64,000 nt of DNA from Cerrena zonata (GCA_038087015.1 JASBNA010000051.1:265527-329526), one strand, 5' to 3'; counted from the stretch's first letter, positions 22,803 to 36,310 are shown. The notes: a model not told the origin generated them from the sequence alone. Translations and numbers: made by a program.

Positions 22803-25347
22803 ATGACGGACTCACGATCCCTTTATGATGACCTTAGCCTCAAGGAAGCTTGTTTTGCGGATTGCGAAGATCTCGAAGGACGTGTTGCCGAAGTGTCGAT
22901 CGAATTCTTCAAAAAGTCTGTCCTCCCGCTGTTGGACTCGAGGGACGTTGGAAAAATAGAGGCCGCAGTCAGCGATCTGGTAGTGGAAAACCGGTGGGCA
23001 TACTTTCAAGTGATCCAGCAGTTGCTGAGGATATGGGAGAGGTCTTCTTCGAACCCCTCCTCACTCTCTTCAACACAATCGTGGAGAGAGCAGCCCCTAT
23101 TCTTAGTAGCGGAGAGGGAGCACCTAAATGGAGGTACAAGCACACCCCACGATGACTCTGAAAGTGGCGAATAACCTACATGCGTTATACAAACCTGATG
23201 GTGTTGTTATCCTTACTAAATCGAATTTCGACGCTCCGACACTGAACCCGAAGACTTGCAGCAGCGGCAGCAACCCTTCCCATCAGATATATCCCTACGA
23301 AAGTGATTCTGATATTGTGTGGCACTACGAGCTCAAGGAGAATTCCGAAGACGTTCAAGATGTGAGTTATTGCTTTATGGTAAAGTTTCTAAGCCTCCTG
23401 ATCGCCGAGCCCAGAATCGAGGCAAAGTAATACTTGTTGCAAATCACCTGCTGTATAACGACCCATCCCGACGTTTTACATTCTCTCTCACCATTGAGAA
23501 ACGCAATGCCAGGTTGTGGTTCTTTTCACGCTCTCTTGTCATGTGTACTGTTGAATTCGACTGGCTCCAGGTGCGTATTCTGCCCTTTGGTCTCTGACTA
23601 TTATTTCATCATCGCTGCAGGATCACATGCATCTCGTTTACTTTCTAGTCTCATTGGCTTTTGCTACCAAAGTTGAACTTGGGTTTGATCCAAGCATTGA
23701 GCGTATTAAAGTGGACAACGAGATCAAATACAACATTCGCTGCGGAGGCAAATGGTATCGGGTCCTCGACACTCTCGAGGACTTCAAGGCTGCTCGTGTT
23801 CTAGGTCGAGCAACGCGTGTCTGGAGGGTGCGAGAGATTGAGGATGGATCAACTTTGGTGGGCGACGTTCTCGTCATGAAGGATGTCTGGATAAACGAAA
23901 GTGCTCGTTCTGAGAAGGAAATTCTTGATGACATCATCTTGAAGGTAAACACGGTTCATGACATTGGCCAAATTGAGCCGGATTTCGCCTCCAAATATTT
24001 TATACAGATCAAACAAGACGAACGTGTACAAATCGAAGTCAATAACCAACTGCAAGATGACTGCACGTCGACTATCGTTCGTGGACATGTAATCCCTGCA
24101 GGTGTCAAGGCTCTTCCGGTTTCTCAGTTGGCTCTACACGGTAGTCCTACACACGCCACGGGCCCCCTTACTGACTTCTTTCAGTCCGAGAGAAGCCAGT
24201 TTCCCCATACTCCCCTCCTTTTCAAGGGCTACACTGCCAAGCAACATCGTAGGATCCTCTACGCAGAATATGGTACCCCCTTGAGTTCATCGGAGATCTT
24301 GGCGGACCACAAGAGATTTTTTACTTCACTAAGTCAGGGATTAGTGGGTAAGGATTCTACCAATCTCGCTCGACTCTAGCTTAATCTACTTTCTCATTCG
24401 CGAAGGTCTAAAGCTTCTCTATAGCGCTGGCTATGTCCATCGGGACCCTAGCCTAGGCAATCTTATTTCGTGTGGCGAGATCTGCAAGTTATCTGACTTT
24501 GAGTATGCCGAGCCCTACGAACTTCGATTGGGACCAGAGGAGTACACAACCGCTAAAAGTGGAGGCATCAAAACGGTAAATACATTCATTCACTCAAATA
24601 TTGAGCTACATCTTGTCGATGACTTTCCAGGGCACTCCGGCGTTCATGGCAATTGAGGTACAGCGTGGCGAATACCGGTATACGGCAGAAACGAGAGAGG
24701 TGCATTCCACTGGTACGATACTCTTTTCTTCTAGTACTCGTAGATACTAACTAGCTATCAATCAAGAACTTGGAGCCTGGGAACGGACGCTACAGCTCAG
24801 ACCCAAAACCAACGCAAGGCCAGTCTTTCGCTACAATTATCTACATGACATCGAGTCTCTTTGGTGGATGGCTATGTGGGTATTCTTCAAGACAAGGCCA
24901 GCCCTCTCGACTCCTTCCACTCCACTGGAAGCGATGGACTTAATTTTCCCCTATTCCCTTGCGGGCAGCCGATATCGGGATGATTTTTTTACGAATACGG
25001 CAGATGCTTTCTACAAGTCCGCGGCTCAACTACCGGCTCCCTTCCGGAGCAGCATTGAGTGCGTCAACCTGGTTAGGAGATACTTGAACATTCTCTACCA
25101 AGATTTTATCATACCGCCTCCACCCGGGTCACCAGGATTCGATTTTGAACCAGTCTACGGTCATGTTATTGAACAGATGATAGCAGCCGCTGAGAACTCC
25201 ACTGCTGAGAAAATTGTCGTAACCTCAAAGTACTACGCAAAGACCGAAGCAGCCGAACCGGAGAGGGATCACGAAGCGAATGGTAATGCAGATGAGGTCG
25301 ACGTTCTCGCCAGTGCCAGCTCGAAGCTCTCGATAGGGGATGAATAG
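22803..25347 (+). pseudogene. full-length FunK1 kinase, decayed copy D
   Basis: Exon equivalents: 22803..23361, 23415..23570, 23621..24347, 24406..24575, 24631..~24700, then ~24770..25347. Motifs: RRFTFSLTIEK, VLVMKDVW, RSEKEIL, VHRDPSLGN, SDFEYAEPYEL, GTPAFMA, HDIESLWW. Exon 1 changes frame twice: near 23005 (after NRWAYF) and near 23130 (after APKW). Exon 5 carries an extra intron-like stretch with a TAA, and its splice phases do not fit cleanly. Exons 2-4 are open. It is more diverged from A/B than they are from each other, so this is an older copy, now probably non-functional. Confidence 0.7.
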
Positions 25348-25869
25348 AGTAAGCGTAAGTCTTCTAAGTACATAGCAAATACCAATTTAAAATTTTTAAT
25401 AACGCATTATCGAGTACAATCATTATAATTGATGTCTAGTTGTTGCAACGCATACCATGCATCTCGTTGTACGTAGCAAATTAGACGACAATAGGCCAGT
25501 CGCGGTGGGTGAAGTCAACCCAGCGTGACAACTGTCTCATGGCTACTGATGCTTAGCGTCATAGTGAAGACTTTACCATTGGGACATGTACTAAGAAAGA
25601 AAATGAGAGCATCGAGTCGTTAGGGGATAACTCTGGAGTTTAGACTGGGATCAACAGGATGTTGTTGCCAATCTGGGATTGACTCAGGAGTGTAGTACGA
25701 AGACACATCATCAGATAGCGATGAGAGGAGCTGGATACTCTGGAGAATATCAAATTCGAATGGTTTTGCGGGGTACACAGAACTGGAATGAGTTCAAGAG
25801 CAGTAAGTAGGACGGCCGCCTGAAATTGATTTTGGAGAGGGAGACGCGCGTCGATATTCATTCGATCCT
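25348..25869. other. intergenic between FunK1 copies D and E
   Basis: No gene. A GGTGGGTGAAGTCAACCCAG stretch at ~25506 resembles the hairpin TIR of the 15.4-kb transposon but has no partner nearby. Confidence 0.4.
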
Positions 25870-28136
25870 ATGACTGACTCTAGTACCGCCTACCAAGAGG
25901 ATTTTCATCTCGAGGATATCCGTACTGCTCTCTGCGATGATCTCGAGGGGTATGTCGCCGAGGTCGAACTCGACTTCTTCAAACGTTCCGTACTCCTACC
26001 ATTGGTGAACATCGAGGCTATCGAGGCTGCCACCGCCACTCTTGTCGACGAAAATAACCAATCGTCACTTTTTCCTATCAATCCCTTGAGGTTGAAGTTA
26101 TACGAGGACAAGGATTGTGCATCTCTGCTGGACTTCTTCAATGAAGTTATCAGGGTCGCAGCCCCTATTCTCGACCACCGTCCTGAGGATGCGGAGTGGA
26201 GAGTGAAAGTCTGACGATGAGAACTGTGTTCTGGAGGTGAGGCATCATATCGTATGGCGGGAGCCCTTTTCTCAATAATATAGAATCGAACCAGAATAAT
26301 AGGTGCTACCACTAGATTACTGTACAATGACCCTCGTCGACGTTTCACCATTTCACTCACAATTGAGAATCGCACCGCTCGGTCATGGTTTTTTCACGCT
26401 TTTTTGTGATGTCTTCCGTTGGATTCGATTGGATTGCAGTAAGTTGAAATTTTTCAAGTTCATATTTGCCTAGTAGTCTTTGACCTTTTTCTCTGATAAT
26501 AGGATCGCACTTGCCTTATTTATTTCCTGGTCTCATTGGCTTTTGCTGATCAAGCAGACCTTGATTTCGACCCGACTATTGAACGTGTCATCGAGGACGA
26601 AAAAATTCGATACAAAATCCTCTGTGCAGGCAAATGGTATCGGGTTCTCGAGCCTCTATCTGACTTCAAGGCTGCACGCCCTCTTAGTCGTGCCACCCGT
26701 GTCTGGAAGGTACAAGAGCTAAAAGACAAATATATCGATTCCTCTGTTATAGGCAGGGTCCTCGTTATCAAGGACGTCCGGATGGAAAAAAAATGCTCGC
26801 TCTGAGAAGGAGATCTTTGACGATATCCTCTCCAAGATAGAATTTCTGCACGATATTGGGCAGGTCTTACCTGAATCTTGCCTCATCCGGGTCGAGCGGG
26901 ACGAACGCGTGCAAATCATCTAGGGTGGTGTGATCCTAGATGACTGTACTCGTACTGTATTTTGAGGCCAAGCTCTTCCGACGCAAGGTGCCTTTTTGCA
27001 GGTGTCTCGAACGGTCTCGTCGAATTGTGGCCATACTATTCCTGACAGCCCCTCGCAACCTCATCCGTTCAAACGTTGTCCTCCTAAGCAACATCGTAGG
27101 ATCCTCTATGGGGAATACGGCGAAGCGTTAAATTCACCCGAAGTCTTAGCGGACCACAAGATGATGTTCAAATCACTGTCGCAGGCAGCGATGGGTAAGT
27201 AGCAATTATCATTTACTTTTCTGTCTCGGCTGACAATTGTTTAAATTTTTTCTTGATATAGGTCTCAAACTCCTTTACCGCTCTGGGTTTGTTCATCGCG
27301 ATCGCAGCCTTGGTAACCTTTTCAGCTGTGAGGATGGAAACTGCAAGATATCCGATTCTGAATACGCAAAACCGTATGAGCTTCCTCCAAATTCAATAGA
27401 TAGGGTTGTGGATGAAGATGACCAGGACGTGAAAGTGGTAAGCTTCTATCATCTTGTTTATAAGATACAGTGAGCTCACGATACAATAGGGGACACCTGC
27501 TTTTATGGCTGTCGAACTGCAGCTTCACCTGAAGAACCATCCTCAGGAATCAAATCCACCGTCCCCCAATCCTGGACATTCTCTCACCGGTAAAGTGGCC
27601 TGACCTACTAGCTCGCTTGAAGACTTCCACCCCAATTTTTCTTACTGTGGTAGACGATGCAGAGGAAACGTTAGAAGACCGCGGATTCAATCAGTTACTC
27701 TTGAACGTCGACCAGGTCCCTCCCTTCCGCTATAACTATCTACATGACGTGGAGTCCCTTTGGTGGATCGCGATCTGGGTACTCTACACGACAAAACCAG
27801 CCTCCTTGACCGACTTTACGCTTCCGGAAGAGTATGAAGATATCTTTCCTCATGTGATCACTTTGGTACGACAAATTTTTCTTCAATGACGACCGATATT
27901 TCGTCGAGTGTATCACCAAGCTTCCAGCCGAATTTCTGGGTCGTGTTAGAGTTGTGAATAGGGTTAAGATCTTGCTGAAGACGCTTCATGAAGAGTTTAG
28001 TAGGCATTCTGGGCCGGGGGACTTTGACTTTGAGCGGGCGCATGATAAGATTGTGTTAGGATTTCGACGTGTGGCTGATATGGTTGATGCTACTGAGGAA
28101 CTAGTCGTGACACCGGGGTTCCTTCCTGCTGGTTGA
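25870..28136 (+). pseudogene. full-length FunK1 kinase, heavily decayed copy E
   Basis: Begins MTDSSTAYQEDFHLEDIRTA and aligns with the other copies. Lesions: a stop in exon 1 at 26212-26214, with most of the linker before exon 2 missing; a one-base loss in a T run of exon 2 (~26390); a frameshift in an A run of exon 3 (~26788) right after the KDVR equivalent of KDVW; a TAG at ~26920; and another shift near 27868 in exon 5. The metal-binding motif is SDSEYAK instead of SDFEYAK. Recognisable remains include VHRDRSLGN, GTPAFMA and HDVESLWW. Confidence 0.75.
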
Positions 28137-30950
28137 GTTGTTAGAAGAGCAAGATGACGGAAGTGGGAAGGCACAAGAGGAGGGGTGAGGAAGCGAAGGA
28201 GATGACTGCGAAGTCGAAGGAGGCGCATTTGTCGTGGTTTTCTTTTGTATGTTTCTTTTGATGACTCGGACGTAATCAATACTTATTTCGACCATCGACC
28301 ATTTCCTCACTTGAACTAATAATTTCGAGATTGTATACATGCGGGGGTCAGATCATTTCAAGACGTGTAGTTTGTTACGATAGGTCAGTTTCGACTGTCT
28401 GACCTTTTTGATTATTTAGAAATCACTCATATGATAGTACTACTTTTACTTTTACTGTAAGCTCGAGTACGTTTAGTTTTGATCCTCTTTGATACAGTTA
28501 TTTGCGAGGAGGGTGAATAAACCAAACCAGATCTCATGCGTACGTCCGATGTCAGAAATCAGAATGTGCGCATCTCAGTGGTAGTACGAACCCCGCCTGT
28601 ACATTCGACCGGTTGGTTTATTGACGGATTCCATCAAGGGCGGTCACGAAAAAGATCAAGACCGAGTAGAAGGGTCACTTTCTGGAGGACATTAGATCTC
28701 CTTTGGGAGGGCCGAACGTTTGAAGAATTTTGGACGACACGTCCGTCGAGATGGGTACAGAGAGAATCATGTCGATTGCGTTCGAGGGAGGCGTCCGTGT
28801 CATACACAGATTCTGAGTCGTCCATTATATCTGTATCCGTATTGTAGAATGTCGTCAATACTGATTAACGCGTATAATTGGTTGTTTTGGATGAGTTGGT
28901 ACGCACCGACGGACTTTATGTTCTGCTGTGCCATAGACTCGGATGGAGAATACAAAATCTCAGATCTCTGAGTGCATAATTCTGAATCTCAGTTAATACA
29001 TGATAAGTAGGTTATTATTTGGATATCGAATGAACCTCTGGTGCCCACTCGATGTTGAGCATATGCATACACTCGTAACATCACTTCACATCGTATTCCC
29101 GGACTCCCTCACACTTCAAACTCCATCCCTACGAGCGTAAATCCCTGGACTGCGCTGCGACCTACCGCACGCAACAGTGCACAGGGACGCAAAACGCGAA
29201 ACGCGAGAGGTAGAAGAAAAAGAGAGCGAGGAGAAGAAATGACTGCGGTCCCTGGATTCTGGACAGGGACTTGTTCTTGATCTGATTATCAGGGTTTGAG
29301 TAGGATCAGCTTCGCTCGTTGTCAAGGGACCCTACTGGATTTTGGGAAGCTTGCCCGATTTGATCTGAGGGGGATAGAACGCAAACCTTGGAGGGAATGA
29401 ATTCGGTGAGCCCTGCAAGAGAAGTTCGGTGGTGATGGATGTAGATCACTTCTCGATTTGGATTCGGGGGGTTATGGGCGTTGAGGTATGGTCTACTTTC
29501 TTTGACCTGTAGAGGTGGAAAGTTGATCTGCGGAGATGCGGAGAGAAGGGAATGAAACGGTGTCGGTTTGATGATTTTCGAGGGGTTGTAGGCGTCTCGA
29601 CGGTTTCGGTGTTGTGGTATTCGGTTGGTGGGCCTTTAGACCTGTAGGACAAAAGGAAATACTCTTCGTTTCTTGTAGATCAATATTGTGGTGGAGGTGA
29701 ACGAAACGCACGTATAGGCTGTGTAATGACCAATATGATTAGTGCATCAATTTCATTCTGTATACACTGGGATGTAGAGTTGCATACCAACCGACGGGAA
29801 TCAATTCATGTGTAGGTTTGATGTTTGGGATCATTGGACGAACGTCAGTGAGGATGGGCGTTGGAGCTCGTGTATTCAACTATTGGATATACAAACTCAC
29901 CGGGCCCTGCTACCGAGGCGGTCCTCATAATGGTCAGTGAGACGAGTTTGGAGACTTACAAGAGGAAGATCGCTCTCTGGAGTATGTTGGGTATGTACGG
30001 GTGTGAGTCTGTGTGTGAGCGGCAACCTCTTTGAGGATGTTGTTCGATCCGGGCTATCATATGTCAGAATCATTCTGGCATTCTACTTCGTGCTTACTTG
30101 TAGTGATACTCAGTATACAACATGAACCGAAACGGTGATCGTCTTACTAAGTTGCAGAAGAGAACCTCGTGTTGAATGATGTCACTGTAGCACTTGGTAT
30201 ATGCCGAAACGGAGGGGATTGACTACGGTCAGCGGATAGATATGTGATGAGCGAGGCAGGATGCCGACCAGTGTCTATGATGTTATTTATAATGGTGGAA
30301 TGTGTCATAATGTGCTACCTGCCAGTGCTGGTGCTATGTATAGCACGACCGCAGCGAGATGTCGGAATGTACGGAAATAGGAAAGAGAGAAACGAGGTGA
30401 GGGGGAGAAGAGAAGGGTAGACGAAGTGATTGATTAAGACGGAAGAGGATAGGCGTGAGTGGGTGGTGGAGCATTCGAGAGGAGGAACAGCTTGGCAGAT
30501 TGAAGGAGCTGGCAGCGGAGAGGAGATGATCAATCGATTTCCTGATTTGGAGAGATGGAGGCCTTTTTGAGACGTCGAGGCTGTACACGCTCTCTATCTT
30601 CTCAAGCAAACATACAGACCACCAAGAATAACATAACTGTGTTCGTATACCCTGCACTTCTCTCTGATAGGCGACTTGCCATCGGAACCGGAGCTGCGGA
30701 AATCAAGAAGCGTTTGGGGCACAGCATAGATAAACTTTGGAGACGGTGAGCCGCCCATCTATAAACACTGGACACACCTCTTCCTCCTCCATCGACACTC
30801 GGCGCTGATTCTCGTCTACCCAGGAACGTTTATACTCCTCAGACGCACTCTACCACTAGCACTCTTCCTATCCAGACTCTATCACCTTCCATCGTGCCAC
30901 CACACGGCTGCCGACCGCATTTAGTCTACCTCTACTTTTAGATCGATACC
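28137..30950. other. 2.8-kb intergenic stretch, no supported gene
   Basis: Open frames on both strands are short and low-complexity. A fragment reading DGEYKISDL at ~28940-28970 recalls DGKCKLSDF of the FunK1 metal-binding loop and may be a kinase remnant. 29100-30550 is unannotatable. 30750-30950 is the promoter/leader of the SKT5-like gene, with CTATAAACAC at ~30757 as a possible TATA element and pyrimidine-rich sequence after it. Confidence 0.45.
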
Positions 30951-33693
30951 ATGGCCACCGTTCCTCCTGTCCCTCCTCGCCCTATAGATTCTTATGACCA
31001 ACCAAGAGACGCTTCGGCCCCTCCTGTCCCTCCACTCCCACCAAACTTCAGGCCGGACTACGAGAGCTCGCCTCCGCACTTTGAGGACCCGCTTGTTGCT
31101 CCTCGACCACAGAAGTTGCAGCCAGACCTGCCTGCGAACGTGCGTACCAGTATTTGATCCTGTGCTCTATGCGAATTTGACTGACCTTCATCTTTCTCAC
31201 ACTTGCCTATTTAGATGGTTCGCTCGCTCGACGAACAACTCTCGGCCGCGCCCAATCCCTACCCACCACCGCCTACCACTGATTACTACAACCCGTCCCA
31301 GCCGAGCATCATGCCTGGCTTCGCCTTTCCAACTCCCAATAACGCTCCTCCACCTACTAGTCACACTCCTCTACCGCCTCCCCAGGGCGCAGACTGGAGC
31401 CCGTGGAACGCTGGTCCTCCTCAACCTTCTTATTCGCCCTACCCACCGCAACAGTCTCCATATCCTCCCCCTCCTCCCTCTATCCCTGCTCCTGGCCCAT
31501 ATCCCCCTCAACCTTACGGACAGCCTCGTCCAGACGATCATCTTGCAAATTCTTTCCACCGAATGTCTCTAGGCCCGCAGCAGAGCTCGCCCCCGCCCTT
31601 GTCCGCATATTCGCCTTACCCTCCGCCCTCTGCGTCCCCGCCGCGCCATGGAGGGACTGCGCCTTTGCAGCCAAAACATCATGCCAGAGTTCCTTCTGCT
31701 GGAGCTCCCTATCACGCAAGTCCGTCGACATCTCCCTTGCCTAGCCCGCCTGCTCCTGGAAATGGAGGTGCACCTTCACTCACTGCTCCCTTACCTACGA
31801 TTTCTTCTCTGATCGCCGGGATGACCAACGTCAAGGAGCCCAATGTCGAACCTGCTCGTAAAATCGCTTGGGCAAAGGATGTCTTGTCTCTTGTCGATCG
31901 GGCACATCAAGTCCAAACGGCTAGCGCCAACGCGCCCAATGTGAATTCTACAGATGTGCCCGTAGGTCCTGTGCGTATCGGAGATACACAGTTGCAACGG
32001 CTCGTCGATATGGCTATCCCCATGATTCAGCAAATTTCATCTCCACAGCCTATGCCGAGTCCGATGCCGCCACATGTCGTCGAAGCGATCTATTGGCGTG
32101 CGGTATGTGAGGCCTCGGGCGCATATCCTCAGTTTATTCCTCATAATCCGAGGACGGCGTTTAGGGATTTTGAGACCGCGGCGAAGAATGGGTTCTATGC
32201 GGCGTGGTTTAAGCTTGGGAGGGATTATGAGAATTTTGGGGATTTGGGTCATGCCAAGGATTGTTTCGAGCGAGGGGTCAAGTATGGAGTCGAGAGCTGT
32301 CTTTATGTGAGTAAATCATTCTTATTTTTTTGTGGGGCGCTGAACTGATGTCGGGTTTCAGCGTATGGGCATGGCTCATCTCATGGGCCAACTCGGTGTC
32401 TCACCCTCCCCCGAGAAAGCACTTCCTCTCTTGCAACGTGCAGCTACTCTCGCAACAGTCGAAGTACCCCAACCGGCTTACGTCTACGGCCTCCTTCTCC
32501 TCTCCGAATTCTCCCATGTCTCCATCCCTCCACATCTCTTCCAACCTCTCGTCCCAGCAGGCTCAACTCCACACGCCGAAGCTCGTAAACACCTCGAACG
32601 AGCCGCATACCTCAATTTCGCCCCAGCGCAATACAAACTCGGACATTCGTATGAATATGCGACTCCACCTTTCCCATTCGATGCCTTATTGAGTGTGCAG
32701 TATTATTCACTTGCGAGTCAGCAGGGAGAGGTCGAGGCGGATATGGCGTTGAGTAAGTGGTTTTTGTGTGGGGCGGAGGGGGCGTTTGAGAAGGATGAGG
32801 GGTTGGCGTTTACGTTTGCGGAAAAGGCGGCGAAGAAGGGGTTGCCGAGTGCGGAGTTTGCGATGGGATACTATGCTGAGGTCGGTGTGGGGGGTCCGAA
32901 GGATTTGCAAGTCGCGACGCATTGGTATACTTTGGTCAGTTTTTTCGTTTCGTTTTATTTTATGGAAGGTGCTGATGATGATTTGCAGGCTTCGGAACAT
33001 GGGAATACGGATGCGACGGATCGTCTCAAGGCCCTTTCACAACCTGCCCCTCAGTCACTCTCGAGACAAGAACATGAAAACTTGACTGATACGACTCTGG
33101 TGCGGAAACGGACACAGGCTAAACAACGGTCTGATGCGAGAGGTCCGAATTCTACCGCTCCGGGGCCTGTTGGACATGGCGACAGAAGAAAGATTATGGA
33201 AAATGTACGCAAGAATTCGATGGTCCCTCCGATTGCTGTGGCTGCACCAGCACCAGGTGGTTATCCTCAGCAGACACGATTACCGGCTGTTAATGAAGCT
33301 CCGTCTTCGTATCCTTCGCCACATGCTGCTTCGGCTAGTCCGAGACCGAGACCTCCTCCTCAACAGCAACCACAGCAACAAGGGACACCGGGTCCTCAAA
33401 CACAGGGACAAACACAAGGAAGGCCATTCCAGAATGCGACACGGTATTCGTTGGCGGATCCAGGAGCTAGTCCGAGTGCTAGTCCGAGACCGGGTGCTCA
33501 GAGTGCACCGGCGCATAGACAACCTTCGGGACAGTATCCTCAAGGAGGTACGTCTGTATCTGGTGGTACCGGTGTGAGTGGTGGCGGGTTTGAGTCTGCG
33601 CCGGCGCCGAAACCGGCAAAGGGACCACAGACCTTTGCGGAGATGGGAATTGCGAGTAAGACTGCGCAGAAGGAGGATTGTGTGATTATGTAG
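30951..33693 (+). CDS. SKT5: SKT5/CHS4-like chitin synthase regulator with Sel1 repeats and CaaX end
   Basis: Four exons, all joints in phase 0: 30951..31139, 31215..32306, 32362..32934, 32989..33693; 852 aa. Residues ~1-250 are Pro/Tyr/Gln-rich and disordered. From ~280 to ~640 come Sel1-like repeats (AAWFKLGRDYENFGDLGHAK, AQYKLGHSYEYATPPFPFDA, AEFAMGYYAEVGVGGPKD). The tail is basic, then Pro/Ser-rich, and ends KEDCVIM. CVIM is a CaaX box, predicted to be farnesylated and to tether the protein to membrane, as known for yeast Skt5/Chs4, which activates and localises chitin synthase III. It thus likely steers cell wall chitin deposition. Only one SKT5-like gene is seen here, so its paralog type (Skt5 versus Shc1) cannot be told. 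Confidence 0.85.
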
Positions 33694-34253
33694 ATTCGCA
33701 TTTGTTTCGCTAAAAGTAAAGCTGCGACGGTTTAGTTTCTCCCCCGTTCCCGTTGTTTGTGTTATTTACTGATTTTTTTGGTTCGATGCATTTGAGTATG
33801 GACGTTCTTTTCAAGACAGTTCTAGGATAATTGCCTGGAGTGCGGGTTTAGAGAGATGTCCAAGTGAAGTGCGAATAATATAATGGAATGTTTCGTCGTC
33901 TGAAGTAGGTGAGATGTATCGATGACTTGTGGTTTCGACGTAGGTTGTGATCTCGTCCTCCTGCAGTCTTCGACAGTCAGAGTAAACAATTTCGTATTTC
34001 AACAGTCGTTTGAGGACATCATTCGATAAAGATGGCAAGCACTTTGAGTGTACTTCTACTCGAGTCTCGGACTACAAAATCACGAAGAAAGTTCCGCAAT
34101 CGTTATTGTTTAGAATAGTAAAATTCTATACGACGACATTCACCTCAGCCAAGATTGTTGCTTGGGTTATGCACGTCGTAAATAGTAGTCAAGTGTCTTC
34201 ACATTTGACTACAGTTGTACGTATAATTCCGATTACAGTATACCCCATTCCTG
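33694..34253. other. intergenic, convergent 3' flanks
   Basis: 3' flank of the SKT5-like gene, then from ~34110 the 3' flank of inverted FunK1 copy 7, which matches the region after copy 2 (17440-17530) in reverse complement. No gene. Confidence 0.5.
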
Positions 34254-35259
34254 TCACTGTCTACCTCGCAGTAGGAGAAATGTGTGCATTTCGACATTCG
34301 GAGATGGGGGCAATAACTCCAGAATGGAACGGAGCATCTGTATCTCGCCTGGTTCTTCAAACTTAGTGCGAGACCCGTATAACTCTGCTTTGGCCTGACG
34401 GTAGTAAAAGAGCACCCAATAGTCTACGACATCGGCTGAAAACCCCCCATACTGAACATATAAAAGAGTTGGCCTGCTCTTAGCCGCATGGAGGTCAGTC
34501 AGCACGGACTCCCTGGTGCGGCGACAGGATGTGGGAGTGACATCGATCCAATCTTTGAAAGGGAAGTGAAGCACAAGCTTCCCATTGTCGTAACAATAAC
34601 AGATCCAAAGAAAGACCCAGCAAAACGATTCGAGATCGTGCCGATAGAGCCTAGGAATCTTCCTTTCTAGTCCTTGCTCCGAGTTATCCTCATTCAAGAG
34701 GTCCAGAGCCATGAATACCATCGTCCCTGTACGATCATTCCCGTGTAAAGGACGACTGCCCTCCGTATCATTATGAACGATGGTTGCGAGATCGAAATCG
34801 ACGAGAACGCCTTTTTTGCTCTCAGGATCTACCATCAGGTTCGTGACACTGAGATCGCCATGCAGGATACCAAGAGACCATAGTAATGCATGGCCTGGTT
34901 GAGGATAACGATATCAACGAGACCGTGAGTTTGTATCAATAAAGAATGTACTAACATTGTACTGTTTCGAGAAAGGGTTGTGTCAGATCTTTGACTGTTG
35001 TGTCGGTAATGGGAATGAGCTTCTTGAAAACAGTCGTGCGCATGATGCGAGGAGCGACCGACGAGATGCCCAAAGGACTCCCCGGTATATTATTAGTACT
35101 GTAGTTCAATTTGTTCTTGTCCCCTTCAGTGCCTGAGCGTACATTCAACTTGGAGTACACTGATGGGGAAAGTAATGATGCACGTATTCCGAGTGCTCGT
35201 TGATCTAGATCTTGTCGTGGTGACACAAATGGCAGGTGAGTAGGAATCACGCGCTCCAA
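34254..35259 (-). pseudogene. short C-lobe FunK1 copy 7, inverted, chimeric start and altered end
   Basis: Exon 1 equivalent 35259..34956, exon 2 34894..34254. The 5' part is almost the same as that of copy 4 and also lacks an in-frame ATG until deep in the exon. Exon 2 keeps HGDLSVTNLM, VDFDLATIV, GTMVFMAL and YRHDLESFCWVFLWICYCYD. A small deletion at the end replaces the family tail (EMQWAHTYT) by EMHTFLLLRGRQ. The start of exon 2 matches copy 5 better than copy 4, which suggests a conversion patch. Confidence 0.55.
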
Positions 35260-35343
35260 TACAGATCGTCCATCTTTCCTATTTTTATTCGCTATAATTC
35301 AACATATGATTCCGATTACGGTATATATCGTCCCTATCACTGT

Positions 35344-36310
35344 CTACTTCGCAGTAGGAGAAATGCGTGTATACGTATGCGCCCACTGCATTTCGATCTT
35401 TGGAGATCGGGGTAATAATCCCAGAACAGACTGGAGCATCTGTATCTCGTCTGGCTCCTCAAAGAAGCACATGGCTCTCCTGTTCTGATATTCCACCCAG
35501 TACCATATAAGACCCTCTAAAATTTCTGCATACCCAGCATATGATTGAGAGGGCTCGGCGCGAGCCTGTTTGAGGTTATTTAGAACGGCAAACCTGGCAC
35601 CCTGACAAGATTGAGGAGTAGCGTCGATCCAGTTCTTGAAAGGGTAATGGAGTGTACACCTCCCCCCGTCATAGCAGTAGCAAATCCAAAGTAAAACCCA
35701 GCAAAACGACTCGAGATCGTGCCGATAGAGTCCAGGGGTCTTCCTTTGTAGTGCTTTCTCATCCAAGAGGTCCAGGGCCATGAATACCACCGTCCCTGTG
35801 AGATTGTTCCCGTTTGAAGGACGAGGATCGACTGTATCATTATGGGCAACGGACGCGAGATCGAAGTCAACGAGAACGCCCTTTTTGCTCTCAGGGTCTA
35901 CCATCAGGTTCATGACACTGATATCGCCATGCCGTATACCAAGAGACCACAGCAATGCATAACCTGATTAATAATTAAGGATAATAGTGACGGTCAACAA
36001 AACAATGAATTGTATCAATAAGAATGCACTTACATTGTACTGTTTCGAAGAAAGACTGTGCCAGATCTCCGATTACTGTGTCGGTAATGGGAAGGAGTTT
36101 TTTGAAAAGAACTGCACGCATGATGCGAGGAGCGGCTGGTTGGATGCCCTGAAGACCGTCTAGTTTAGATGTGCGAAAGGAGTTCTGGTGAGCAATGCAG
36201 TAACACGAGGAAAATGGTTGGTTACCATGTCAGGTGTGGCAGCCTGAGGTAATTTGACTCAGGTAGCCAGCTCGATAATCTCCGTCTCTGTCCTTCGCCG
36301 CCCGTCATAA
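35344..36310 (-). pseudogene. short C-lobe FunK1 copy 8, inverted, broken first exon
   Basis: Exon 2 (35963..35344) is open: RHGDISVMNLM, VDFDLASV, GTVVFMAL, YRHDLESFCWVLLWICYCYD. Exon 1 (about 36310..36034) begins ATGACGGGCGGCGAAGGACA, but a small deletion and a later 4-base insertion (near 36190) break the frame. The spacer to copy 7 (35260-35343) is the reverse complement of the spacer between copies 3 and 4, so copies 8-7 are an inverted duplicate of 3-4. Confidence 0.6.

Noticed and set aside
30315..30657. Minus-strand frames of 72-107 codons
   Set aside because: Low-complexity Ser/Leu content from purine-rich DNA; no start context, splice or domain support.
31371..31731. Arg-rich minus-strand frames opposite the SKT5-like gene
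   Set aside because: Shadow of the proline-rich coding exon on the plus strand.
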